Source: Variovorax sp. dw_308
Lineage (GTDB): Bacteria > Pseudomonadota > Gammaproteobacteria > Burkholderiales > Burkholderiaceae_C
Length of the DNA: 64,000 nt
Reading direction: 5' to 3'
Assembly (NCBI RefSeq): GCF_019207085.1
Contig: NZ_JAATOM010000008.1
Location: 206,633-270,632, forward strand
Under the pieces are notes generated by a model. That model saw only the letters and a list, made by a program, of their open reading frames with translations. It had not been told where the DNA came from and did not search any database. Each line of letters opens with the position of its first letter. The stretch's first letter is position 1. Made by a program: the position numbers and the translations under genes. This document shows, in pieces, positions 43,250-51,401 of the stretch.

Positions 43250-43978
43250 ATGAACAAACAAGCATTGCGCGCGCTCGCCATCCTGGCCGGGCTCGCATCG
43301 GGCAGCGCCATGGCGCAAAAGGCCGGCGACTGGGTCGTCGGCGCCGGCTGGCTGCACCTGTCGCCCCAGGATTCAAGCCAACCCTTGACCCTGACCTCGC
43401 CGGTACAAATGGCCGTGCCGGGCTCCGGTGCGCGCGTCAGCGATTCGGACACGCTGGGCCTGAACGCGATGTATTTCCTCGACAGCCACTGGGCCGTCGA
43501 AGGCGTGCTCGGCGTGCCGCCCAAGTTCAAGCTCTACGGCACCGGCACCCTGGAATCGGTCGGCCAGATCGGCGAAGCCCGCCAATGGAGCCCGACGATC
43601 CTCGGCAAGTACTACTTCAACGATGGCGAGGCGAAGTTCCGACCTTACGTCGGCCTGGGCGCGACCTACGTCTGGTACTCCAACGTGAACCTCACGCCCA
43701 GCCTCCAAGGCGCCATGGGCAAGCTGCTGCACGCGCCGGCCGGCGCGACGGTGACCACGGCCAAGCTCGACGGCACTTTCGCACCGGTGGCCAACGCGGG
43801 CGTGGCCTGGCAGTTCGACCCGCACTGGGGCCTGTCGGCATCGGTCTCCTACATCCCGATGAAGACCACCGCCAAGCTCACGACCACGACCGTCGCCGGC
43901 TTCCCCGTGGCCACGAGCCAGGCCAAGCTGACGCTGAACCCGATCGTGCCGTACGTGGCCGTGACCTACAGGTTCTGA
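43250..43978 (+). CDS. OmpW-family outer membrane protein
   Basis: A 242-residue eight-stranded barrel protein. The signal peptide (ALRALAILAGLASGSAMA) is followed by QKAGDWVVGAGWLHLSPQDSS. The segment YFLDSHWAVEGVLGVPPKFKLYG and FRPYVGLGATYVWYSNV are typical for OmpW, and the chain ends in aromatic YRF. These proteins form small hydrophobic channels and often change with stress or oxygen. A strong AAAGGAGG lies about seven bases before the ATG. It is convergent with the GST gene, with only 16 bases between stops. Confidence 0.93.
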   Translation: MNKQALRALAILAGLASGSAMAQKAGDWVVGAGWLHLSPQDSSQPLTLTSPVQMAVPGSGARVSDSDTLGLNAMYFLDSHWAVEGVLGVPPKFKLYGTGTLESVGQIGEARQWSPTILGKYYFNDGEAKFRPYVGLGATYVWYSNVNLTPSLQGAMGKLLHAPAGATVTTAKLDGTFAPVANAGVAWQFDPHWGLSASVSYIPMKTTAKLTTTTVAGFPVATSQAKLTLNPIVPYVAVTYRF

Positions 43979-43994
43979 CGGTCGGCGCGCGGCC

Positions 43995-44690
43995 TCAGCG
44001 TTTCAGGCGGTAGGGCTCGTCGAACGCGACGAAGTCGTGCTCGGCCAGCGCGGCGTCGATCCAGGCCTTGACGCCCGGCAACGCCTCCACGCGCTCCAGG
44101 TAGGCCGCGATGTCCGCCGGCACCGGCAGGGCATAGCGCGTCAGCCGCATCACCACCGGCGCGTAGTACGCGTCGGCGATGCTGAAGCGGCCGAACAGCA
44201 TGCCGTCGGCATGGCTGGCCGCATGGTCGGCCAGCAGTTCGCTCCACATCGAGACGATGCGCGCCACGTTGTCGCGCACGCCGGCGTTGTCGCGCCAGAT
44301 CAGGGCGCCTTGCTGCGCCATGTTGGCCTCGATGTTCATGACGCAGGCCGAACGCAGCGCGCCGAAGCCGGCATGCATCTCGGCGCAGATGCTGCGCGCG
44401 CGGGCGCGCTGCTTTCGGCCGGCCGGCCAGAGCTGGGCCTCGGGGCAGGTCTCGGCCAGGTACTCGGCGATGGCCAGCGTGTCCCAGATGGCAAGTCCGT
44501 CGTCGACCAGCACCGGCACCAGGCCATTCGGGTTGAGCGGGAGCATGGTGCGCTTGAAGGCGGAGTCCTCACCGAAGGAGTCGAACTTCACCGCCACCTC
44601 GTCGAACGGGATGCCGGCCTGCTTCATCAGCACCCACGGCCGCATCGACCACGACGAATAGTTCTTGTTGCCCACGTACAGCTGGCGCAT
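43995..44690 (-). CDS. Glutathione S-transferase family protein
   Basis: A 231-residue GST-fold protein. The N-terminal thioredoxin-like domain begins RQLYVGNKNYSSWSMRPWVLMKQAGIPF, with Ser candidates for thiolate activation in NYSSWS, and contains the cis-Pro turn NGLVPVLVDDG and the ES-like DTLAIAEYLAE. An all-helical C-terminal domain with FSIADAYYAPVVMRL follows. The substrate is unknown. It is a single gene between ompW and the MgtC-like gene. Confidence 0.9.
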   Translation of the reverse strand: MRQLYVGNKNYSSWSMRPWVLMKQAGIPFDEVAVKFDSFGEDSAFKRTMLPLNPNGLVPVLVDDGLAIWDTLAIAEYLAETCPEAQLWPAGRKQRARARSICAEMHAGFGALRSACVMNIEANMAQQGALIWRDNAGVRDNVARIVSMWSELLADHAASHADGMLFGRFSIADAYYAPVVMRLTRYALPVPADIAAYLERVEALPGVKAWIDAALAEHDFVAFDEPYRLKR

Positions 44691-44788
44691 GGCTTGGACC
44701 TTTGGTGATTTGCAGGAGAGCCCGCGATGCTAGCGTCTCGTCGCGACTGCGTTGATGACGAAATGCGGCTCGATTGATGCGCGTTGCG

Positions 44789-45343
44789 TCAGGGGCCGCG
44801 CATGTCGTGGGGGTGGTCGTGCGGATCGCCATCCTTGTCGCGGGGCACGCCGCGCGCGCGCTCCATGAGGCTCACGACATGCGGCACCAGCGCCAGCACG
44901 GCCAGCGCCAGCAACGCACTCGTCACAGCGGTCGTCTCCCGGCCGAGACCGCAGGCCATGCCGATGGCTGCCGTCATCCAGAGCCCGGCGGCAGTGGTCA
45001 GGCCCTGCACCTGCTGCTCGTCCTTGCCCGGCTTGAGGATCGTGCCCGCACAGAGGAAGCCCACGCCAGCCACCAGCCCCTGGATCACGCGGCTGATGTC
45101 GGAAGGCTCCATGCCCGTCTGGAGCGGAACCAGCACGAACAGCGCCGAGCCGATCGCCACCAGCATGTGCGTGCGCACGCCCGCCGCCTTGCCCTTCTCC
45201 TCGCGCTCGAAGCCCAGCACGAAGCCGAGCAGCGCGGCGAGCAGCAGCCGCACGGCGATGCGCGTGAGTTGCGCGAGGTCCGGTACGTCCGAGAACTCGG
45301 CCGCGACGGTGTCGGTGATGGTGGTCCAGTGCGATGCGGCCAT
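44789..45343 (-). CDS. MgtC/SapB family membrane protein
   Basis: A 184-residue membrane protein with four to five helices. The family core is present: LLLAALLGFVLGFEREEKGKAAGVRTHMLVAIGSALFVL, then IQGLVAGVGFLCAGTIL and LTTAAGLWMTAAIGMACG. MgtC proteins affect magnesium homeostasis and the F-ATPase in pathogens; most environmental members are uncharacterised. The protein ends in a His/Asp-rich tail (DKDGDPHDHPHD), which could bind metal. Confidence 0.92.
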   Translation of the reverse strand: MAASHWTTITDTVAAEFSDVPDLAQLTRIAVRLLLAALLGFVLGFEREEKGKAAGVRTHMLVAIGSALFVLVPLQTGMEPSDISRVIQGLVAGVGFLCAGTILKPGKDEQQVQGLTTAAGLWMTAAIGMACGLGRETTAVTSALLALAVLALVPHVVSLMERARGVPRDKDGDPHDHPHDMRGP

Positions 45344-45433
45344 GGACCCACGACTCTAGCCAGCGCGCAGTCGGTCGGCTGTAGGAACTGGGCGTGTCAG
45401 GCGCCCGTCGACACTACCTGTGCAGAGGCTCAG

Positions 45434-45613
45434 AGGGTGTGAAGATTTCGTAGCGAGGGCGCCGCCGGAGGTCGTCTCGCGCAGCGCAGCCGCACTTTCG
45501 TGCGGCGACAACGAAGTTGCTGCAGAGGCTGGCAACTGCGCGAAACGCTTGCTACGCCAGAGCCAACACCGCAGGCCCGAGATCGGCGTCCGCAGTAGAA
45601 ATATTCACACCTT
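45434..45613. repeat. MITE-like intergenic element with terminal inverted repeats
   Basis: About 180 bases bounded by AGGGTGTGAAGATTTC (45434-45449) and, inverted, GAAATATTCACACCTT (45598-45613); 14 of 16 positions match. An internal hairpin CGCAC-TTTC-GTGCG lies near the middle. The right end sits two bases from the stop codon of the transglycosylase gene. A 24-base copy of this right end recurs at 50860-50883, again next to a stop codon. No reading frame inside looks real. Confidence 0.55.
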
Positions 45614-45615
45614 CG

Positions 45616-47616
45616 TCAGGGGAGGTCCTTGTTGGGTTCGGCTATCGCCGCATCGCGCGGCCCGATGCTGCCCAGCCGCGCCTTCAGCGACTGTGGCTTG
45701 CCCGTGATGATGGCCGCATAGTTGGTGGTGTTGGCCAGCACCTTCTTGACGTAGTCGCGGGTTTCGGCAAAGGGCACGTTCTCGGCCCAGATCGCCGCTT
45801 CCATCACCGGCCCGTTGCGCCAACTGCGCGGACGTCCCGGGCCGGCGTTGTAGGCCGCCGCGGCCAGCGGCATCGAGCCGTCGAAGTCGTCGAGCGCAAG
45901 CTTCAGGTAGCTGGTGCCGATGACGATGTTGGTCTCGCGGTCGTTGATCTGGTTCGGCGTGAAGCCGGCCAGGCCGATCTTGCTGGCGGTCCACTTTGCC
46001 GTGGCCGGCATCACCTGCATCAGGCCCGAGGCGCCGACGCCGGAGCGCGCATCCATGATGAAGCGGCTCTCCTGGCGGATCAGGCCGTAGACGTAGGCCG
46101 GATCGAGCCCGATGTCGGCGCTCTTGCGCAGCACGGTGTCGTGGAAGGGCATCGGAAAGCGCTGCTCGGCATCGATCACGCCCTTGGTGCGCTCGCTGGT
46201 GTTGATGCAGCGGTCCCAGAGCTCGCGCTGGCAGGCGAGGTCGGCCGCGGCCAGCAGCGCCCGGTCGTCCATGCCGCCCTTGTCGTGCAGGTTGGTGGCG
46301 TAGTTCCATTCGCGCGTGCCCTCGGGGCGCAGGCCCATCGAGATGGCGTAGAGCGCGCGATTCAGCGACGGATTGCCAGCGGCAGTGCGCTTTTCGTCGA
46401 CGGTGAGTGGTGCGGGCCGGGTCGGCATGCTGGTGCGCTGTCCGAGCTCCTCCAGCGCCAGCATTTCGTAGAACCCGCGCGAGCCGGCGATGGTCTCGTA
46501 CAGGCGGCGGGCCTCGGCGCGGCGATCGTCGCCGCCGATGGCCTGCAGCGAACGGGCGCGCCAGTAGGTCCATGTGGGGTCCTGCTGCGCCTCCGGGCTC
46601 ATGGCGGCGGTGGCGGCCTGGACTTCCTTCCAGTTGCCCATGCGCAATGCGGCACGGGTCTTCCAGCCGAGCATGTCGTCGTTGAGGTCGCCGTTCTTCG
46701 TCACGTTGCCGTAGTAGCCCATCGCCTGCGGCGAGAGCTTGCTCGCGGCCTGCTTGCCGATGATGCCCCAGAGCCAGTTGCGCTCCTCGGGCGAGAGCAG
46801 GGTGCTCCACCGGTCGTCCAGCAGCGCGGCGGCCTGGTCGGGATCTGCCACCGCGATGCGGATCAGCGCCAGCACCACGATCTCCCGGCGCGCCTTGCCC
46901 GCCACCGGGCCGCTCTTGATGAGGTATTTGGCCGCGCCGGCGTTCATCTCGTCGAACTGCGGCACGGCATCGGGCGAGGCGATGAGCACGGCGCCGCGCG
47001 CGGCGCCCGGGCGGTTGGCCTCGATGGCAAGCCGAGCCTTCTTCCAGGCTTCGTTGGGCGACAGCATGCGAGCCGACACCAGGCGGTCCGCGGCGGTCAG
47101 GCAGCCGTCGTCGTTCTCTTTTTGCGCGAACCAGGTGCGCCGCACCTCGTCGGCCTGCGCGGCGGTGGGATTGCCGCTGCGCAGCATGTCGACCAGCACG
47201 GCATAGCAGCGCACCTGTCCGTCGTCGCGCATACGGTAGGCGTCGTGCATCGTGGCGAAGGCGTCCCAGTCGCGGCGCTGGCCGAGCAGCAGCAGCCAGT
47301 CGTTGCGCAGCCGGTCTTCCTGATAAGTACCGGCGTAGCGCGTTAAAAAGTCCTGCACTTCCTGCGGACTGGCTTCCTGCAGGCGGGCCTTCAGTTCCCA
47401 GTAGGCAGCCCAGGGCTCGAGGATGTGGCCGCGCGCCTGCGGCAGCAGTGCGGACAGCCGGGCCTTGTCGCCCCGCTGGGACGCCTGCTTCATCTGCAGC
47501 AGCACGTCGTCGTTCTGGTTGCTTTGCGCGAGGGCTGGCGGCGACAGGGTCGAAGCAGCCAGAACAAGAATGGAGAGGAAGGTACTCGTGGGTGCCAAAA
47601 TGCTTCGGAACTGCAT
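45616..47616 (-). CDS. Soluble lytic murein transglycosylase (Slt family)
   Basis: A 666-residue periplasmic enzyme that cleaves peptidoglycan between MurNAc and GlcNAc, forming anhydro-MurNAc ends. A signal peptide (about residues 1-30, ending PPALA) is followed by a long superhelical U/L region. The C-terminal catalytic domain shows the Glu in GLIRQESRF, then GASGLMQVMPATA and AYNAGPGRPRSW. The length is normal. The ATG at 47616 faces the divergent ligase gene across nine bases. Confidence 0.95.
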   Translation of the reverse strand: MQFRSILAPTSTFLSILVLAASTLSPPALAQSNQNDDVLLQMKQASQRGDKARLSALLPQARGHILEPWAAYWELKARLQEASPQEVQDFLTRYAGTYQEDRLRNDWLLLLGQRRDWDAFATMHDAYRMRDDGQVRCYAVLVDMLRSGNPTAAQADEVRRTWFAQKENDDGCLTAADRLVSARMLSPNEAWKKARLAIEANRPGAARGAVLIASPDAVPQFDEMNAGAAKYLIKSGPVAGKARREIVVLALIRIAVADPDQAAALLDDRWSTLLSPEERNWLWGIIGKQAASKLSPQAMGYYGNVTKNGDLNDDMLGWKTRAALRMGNWKEVQAATAAMSPEAQQDPTWTYWRARSLQAIGGDDRRAEARRLYETIAGSRGFYEMLALEELGQRTSMPTRPAPLTVDEKRTAAGNPSLNRALYAISMGLRPEGTREWNYATNLHDKGGMDDRALLAAADLACQRELWDRCINTSERTKGVIDAEQRFPMPFHDTVLRKSADIGLDPAYVYGLIRQESRFIMDARSGVGASGLMQVMPATAKWTASKIGLAGFTPNQINDRETNIVIGTSYLKLALDDFDGSMPLAAAAYNAGPGRPRSWRNGPVMEAAIWAENVPFAETRDYVKKVLANTTNYAAIITGKPQSLKARLGSIGPRDAAIAEPNKDLP

Positions 47617-47625
47617 CGGGGGATT

Positions 47626-48243
47626 ATGGACAAGTCAAACGGCGCCGACACCTCGGCCACCGCCAGTTTTCTCAAGCGTCAGCTGCGAAATGCACTGATC
47701 GAGCAACGTCTTGCGCTGCCCGACCGGCAGGAGCGCGCCGACCTGCTGCAGCGCGTGATGCGCATCTGGCTGGTCGGCCGGCCCGACACGGTGATTGGCG
47801 CCTACTGGCCGATCAAGGGCGAGTTCGACCCGCTTCCGGCGCTGCACCGCTGGAAGGAAGACGGCGAATTGCAAGGCGCGCCGCAACCGCGGCAGATCGG
47901 CCTGCCGGTGATGAACCGGCAGCACAAGACGCTGACCTTTCATTCCTGGTATCCCGGCTGCCCGATGGAGCACGATGCCTTCGACATCCCCAAGCCCAAG
48001 GACACGATGTTGATCGTGCCCACGCTGCTGTTCGTGCCCTGCCTCGGCTACAGCGCGGGCGGTTACCGGCTCGGCTACGGCGGCGGCTTCTACGACCGCA
48101 CGCTGGCGACGCTGCAGCCGAAGCCCTTCACCGTGGGGCTCGGCTTCACGCAAGGCTTCCTGGACGACTTCGAACCCGAGGAGCACGACGTCCCGCTGGA
48201 CGCCATCCTCAACGACAACGGCGTGGTCTGGCCGGTGGGCTGA
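47626..48243 (+). CDS. 5-formyltetrahydrofolate cyclo-ligase
   Basis: A 205-residue enzyme that turns 5-formyl-THF into 5,10-methenyl-THF with ATP. The family motifs are visible: IGAYWPIKGEFDPLP near the middle, PTLLFVPCLGYSAGGYRLGYGGGFYDRTLA, and the end LGFTQGFLDDFEPEEHDVPLD. GGGGG lies just before the ATG. Only nine bases separate its start from that of the divergent transglycosylase, so its promoter must lie inside that gene. Confidence 0.95.
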   Translation: MDKSNGADTSATASFLKRQLRNALIEQRLALPDRQERADLLQRVMRIWLVGRPDTVIGAYWPIKGEFDPLPALHRWKEDGELQGAPQPRQIGLPVMNRQHKTLTFHSWYPGCPMEHDAFDIPKPKDTMLIVPTLLFVPCLGYSAGGYRLGYGGGFYDRTLATLQPKPFTVGLGFTQGFLDDFEPEEHDVPLDAILNDNGVVWPVG

Positions 48244-48318
48244 CGCGCCGTCGGTGAATGCGGAACCTTCGCGTCCTCTGCGTCCGGAAGTCCGGATCTG
48301 GATGTCCGCATTGGAGCG

Positions 48319-49326
48319 TCAGTCCAGCCTCGCCCCCGAAGCCTTGACCATGCGCCCCCATACCGGCATGTCGCGCTTGTAGGACGCGGCAAAGGCCTCG
48401 GGCGTGCCGGCGGAGACGGTAAAGCCCATGCTGGCCACGCGCTGCACGATGTCGGGCGCTTCGAACATGGACTGGACCTCGCTCGACAGGCGCTGCACGA
48501 TCTCGCGCGGCGTTTTCGCAGGCGCCGCCATGCCGATGAAGCCCACGATCTGGTAGACCTCGTCCTGCAGCCCTTGCTCCAGGATGGTCGGCGTGTCGGG
48601 CAGGATCGCCATCCGCCTGGCGCCGGTCACGCCGATCAGCTTGAGCTTGCCCGCGTCGGCATGCGGCTTGGAGTTGAGCGCGCTGGCAAAGGCCATCTGG
48701 ATCTGCCCGCCGATCAGGTCCTGGATCATGGCGGCCTCGCCCTTGTAGGCGGCATGGGCCATGTCGGCGCCCGTCGCCTGGCTCATGTGCGCGCCCGCCA
48801 TGTGGGCATAGGAACCATTGCCCCAGGAGCCGTAGGAGAGCTTGCCCTTGTTGGCCGCGATGTACTTCAGCAGTTCCGGCATGGTGCTCGCGGGCACCGA
48901 GGGATGCACCGCCAGCGTCACCGGCGCCACCGCGATCTGCGAGATCAGCGCCAGGTCGCGTTGCGGGTTGTAGGGCAGGTTTTCATAGAGGAACTGGTTG
49001 GTCAGCATCGACGTGGTGAGCGCCACCAGCAGGGTGTGGCCGTCAGGCGCCGCCTTGGCCACGGCATCGGTGCCGACGATGCCGCCCGCGCCGCCCTTGT
49101 TGTCGATGATCGCGGGTTGCCCGAGGCGGGCGCCGAGCTTGTCCCCGACGATGCGGGCGATGTTGTCGGTCGCACCGCCCGGCGGGTAGGGCACCACGAT
49201 GCGAATGGGCCTGGATGGGTAGGCTTGGGCGTGCGCCGTGGGAAGCACCAGCGTGGCGGCGGCGCCTGCCGCGAGGGCGAGGCAATGGCGGCGCGTGGGT
49301 GCCGACGGCGGGTTCGAAATCGTCAT
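48319..49326 (-). CDS. Bug-family tripartite tricarboxylate transporter receptor
   Basis: A 335-residue periplasmic solute-binding protein. The signal peptide contains a twin-arginine-like start (TRRHCLALAAGAAATLVLP). The mature part shows the Bug motifs YPSRPIRIVVPYPPGGATDNIAR and GGAGGIVGTDAVAKAAPDGHTLL. Such receptors are very abundant in Comamonadaceae and Bordetella and bind carboxylates or amides; the ligand is not known here. No TctA/TctB permease is adjacent, which is common for orphan Bug genes. AAGGAGGAG precedes the ATG. The LysR gene upstream on the same strand may regulate it. Confidence 0.94.
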   Translation of the reverse strand: MTISNPPSAPTRRHCLALAAGAAATLVLPTAHAQAYPSRPIRIVVPYPPGGATDNIARIVGDKLGARLGQPAIIDNKGGAGGIVGTDAVAKAAPDGHTLLVALTTSMLTNQFLYENLPYNPQRDLALISQIAVAPVTLAVHPSVPASTMPELLKYIAANKGKLSYGSWGNGSYAHMAGAHMSQATGADMAHAAYKGEAAMIQDLIGGQIQMAFASALNSKPHADAGKLKLIGVTGARRMAILPDTPTILEQGLQDEVYQIVGFIGMAAPAKTPREIVQRLSSEVQSMFEAPDIVQRVASMGFTVSAGTPEAFAASYKRDMPVWGRMVKASGARLD

Positions 49327-49437
49327 GTCTCCTCCTTGATTTGTGGGCTGATTGTCTGGCTGCGGGCGCAGCGATACAACCCGGCCCGAGGAGGGTCACT
49401 GGAGGCCTTGAGCAAGTTCTCCGCGCAACGGGCCTCT

Positions 49438-50421
49438 TCAATCGATGAAGTCGACCGTGTCCGGGTCCGGCACCTCGCCGATGGTCTCGCGCGTGACGGC
49501 GGCCTGCGCCTGCAGCCAGTCGCGGAAGGCCTTGATCTCCGGGCGCTGCGCGCTGCGCGGGCCGACCAGCAGCCAGTAGGCCATCGGTGAATCCATGCGG
49601 TGTTGCGGCAGCACTTCCACCAGGTCGCCGTTGGCCAGGCTCTCGGCGATGAGGGAACTGCGCGCCAGCACCAGGCCCTGTCCGGTCAAGGCCGCCTGCA
49701 CCATCTGGTAGGCATAGTTGAAGTAGAGCCAGCGTGGCGGTTGCTCGCGCGTGAGGCCCGCGGTCTCGAACCAGCGGCGCCAGGTCAGCCATTCAAGGTG
49801 CGAGCGGTGCGCGTCGCCGGCCTCGATGAGCGTGAAGCTCACGATGTCGGCCGGCTTCCGGATGGGCGGGCTGCTCTTGATGAGCCAGGGGCTGGCCACG
49901 GGCGTGAGCGTCTCGCCGAACAGGCGCACTGCGCCCGGCGGCATGTGGCTGGCCGGGCCGTAGCGCAACGCGATGTCGACGTCGGCCATCTCCAGGTCCA
50001 TGGCCACGTCGCTGGCGTCGATGCGAATGTCGATGTCGGGGTTGTCGCGCTGGAAGGCTTCGAGCCGCGGGATCAGCCACATCGACGCGAACGAGGCAAA
50101 GGTGGTGAGCGACACGCTCTTGCGTCCCGCGCTCTGCCGGATCTGCCGCACCGCACCGTCGATGCGCGGCAGCGACTGCTGCACGGCGAGCAACAGTTGC
50201 GCGCCGGCACTGGTGAGCTCGACCGCGCGCGTGTGGCGCAGGAACAGCCCGACGCCGACTTCCTCCTCGAGCGACTGGATCTGCCGGCTGACGGCCGATT
50301 GGGTGAGCGCCATCTCCTCGGCCGCCGCGCGGAAGTTGAGGTGCCGGGCGACCGCCTCGAAGGCGCGCAAATGACCCGCCGAGATCGGCCGGGAGCGCAG
50401 GTGGGTCTGGGAATATTGCAC
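49438..50421 (-). CDS. LysR-family transcriptional regulator, GcvA-like (GTG start)
   Basis: A 327-residue LysR protein. The HTH is LRAFEAVARHLNFRAAAEEMALTQSAVSRQIQSLEEEVG, and the effector domain has the GcvA-like pattern FASMWLIPRLEAFQRDNPDIDIRI and DVDIALRYG. The start is a GTG at 50421; the next Met is inside the HTH, so it is too late. It reads towards the Bug receptor gene (111 bases away) and probably controls it. Confidence 0.92.
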   Translation of the reverse strand: MQYSQTHLRSRPISAGHLRAFEAVARHLNFRAAAEEMALTQSAVSRQIQSLEEEVGVGLFLRHTRAVELTSAGAQLLLAVQQSLPRIDGAVRQIRQSAGRKSVSLTTFASFASMWLIPRLEAFQRDNPDIDIRIDASDVAMDLEMADVDIALRYGPASHMPPGAVRLFGETLTPVASPWLIKSSPPIRKPADIVSFTLIEAGDAHRSHLEWLTWRRWFETAGLTREQPPRWLYFNYAYQMVQAALTGQGLVLARSSLIAESLANGDLVEVLPQHRMDSPMAYWLLVGPRSAQRPEIKAFRDWLQAQAAVTRETIGEVPDPDTVDFID

Positions 50422-50547
50422 GGTGATTGATGCGAAAACGGAATCAGTAGCCTATCTCGTATTCATTGGACTGCCAACGGGGCAAGACGGATCATTCATT
50501 CCGGATTCGCGATTTTGCGAAATCCGGCAACCATCCAGGAGTCCACC

Positions 50548-50859
50548 ATGTCCACCGCAGTCTGCACCTCGTCCCCGTCCGTATCGTTGCCCGCTCGCCC
50601 GGCCACCGTGCCGGCCGCGACGCGTCGCGGTGCGTGGCAGATCGACCCCGGCCAGGCGATCAGCCTGAAGGCCTCATCGAACAGCATCATGCGCATTCGC
50701 CAGGGCCGCGTCTGGGTCACGCTCGACGCCAACCGCGCACATGCCAGCGAGGACATCGTCCTGGCGCCCGGCGAGTCGCTGCGCGTCGCTGCCGGTGAGC
50801 GCCTCGTGATGGAGCCGTGGGACGGCTACGGAGCGACCTACACCTGGGACGTCGCCTAG
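50548..50859 (+). CDS. DUF2917 family protein
   Basis: A 103-residue protein with a flexible, Ser/Pro/Ala-rich N terminus and a small beta domain: IDPGQAISLKASSNSIMRIRQGRVWVTLDANR and APGESLRVAAGERLVMEPW. This matches DUF2917, common in Burkholderiales and probably cupin-like; the function is unknown. CAGGAG lies six bases before the ATG at 50548. It is next to, and divergent from, the LysR gene. A 24-base dispersed motif begins directly after its TAG stop. Confidence 0.85.
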   Translation: MSTAVCTSSPSVSLPARPATVPAATRRGAWQIDPGQAISLKASSNSIMRIRQGRVWVTLDANRAHASEDIVLAPGESLRVAAGERLVMEPWDGYGATYTWDVA

Positions 50860-50883
50860 AAGGTGTGAATCTTTCTACTGCGG
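50860..50883 (+). repeat. Copy of the 24-base element end, after a stop codon
   Basis: AAGGTGTGAAT-C-TTTCTACTGCGG differs from the reverse complement of 45590-45613 by one base. Both copies start at or within two bases of a stop codon and have the same orientation relative to the gene they follow. Confidence 0.6.
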
Positions 50884-50908
50884 CCACCGCGCGGCGCGGC
50901 CCCGGGGG

Positions 50909-51307
50909 TCAGGAAACGTCGTAGCCGGGTCGCAACTGCAGGAAGCGCGCGAGTGCTTCGTTGCCGTCGAGCCCTTCCAGGTCCGGGAAATTCAGATCCG
51001 CATCGGCCAGACCCATCTCGAAGCGCGGATAGCGCCGCTGCTCGAGTGGGCCTTCGTAGACCACGCGCACGTCCGTGTGGCGCGGGTCGTCGCTGATGCG
51101 GTCCATGAGCCGCACGGTGGTGTCGCGCGGCCCCTCGAAGTGGTGGCAGAAGCGATAACCATCGAACACCAGCAAGCCCGTGACGCCGCGTTGCGCATTG
51201 CGCACGCGCGCATGCGCGACGATGGTGCCGACCACTGCGGGCGACAGGCCCGTGGCGAGGTTGCTGCAATAGAGGATTTCGTGAAGGTCCGGATTCGCGT
51301 GGGGCAT
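50909..51307 (-). CDS. BLUF-domain protein lacking the key glutamine
   Basis: A 132-residue single-domain BLUF protein. BLUF domains bind FAD and sense blue light by a hydrogen-bond switch of a Gln beside the flavin. Aligned with AppA, the flavin Tyr is kept (Tyr13 in EILYCSNLA), the Asn is kept (Asn37 in RNAQRGVTG), and the late Met is kept in RFEMGL. The switch residue, Gln63 in AppA (FFQWLEG), is His55 here (FCHHFEG). The light reaction may thus be changed or lost. There is no output domain, so it would act by protein contacts. It is divergent from an FNR-like regulator, 94 bases away. The ATG at 51307 is chosen over a TTG eight codons earlier. Confidence 0.87.
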   Translation of the reverse strand: MPHANPDLHEILYCSNLATGLSPAVVGTIVAHARVRNAQRGVTGLLVFDGYRFCHHFEGPRDTTVRLMDRISDDPRHTDVRVVYEGPLEQRRYPRFEMGLADADLNFPDLEGLDGNEALARFLQLRPGYDVS

Positions 51308-51401
51308 GAGGTCCGGGAGTCTAGGGAGCAATGCACGGTCCGAAAATGTGAAAAGACACAGTGCCGCGCGCGAGCCCGGGTTCGCGGCCTATAGTGCGCC
51401 G

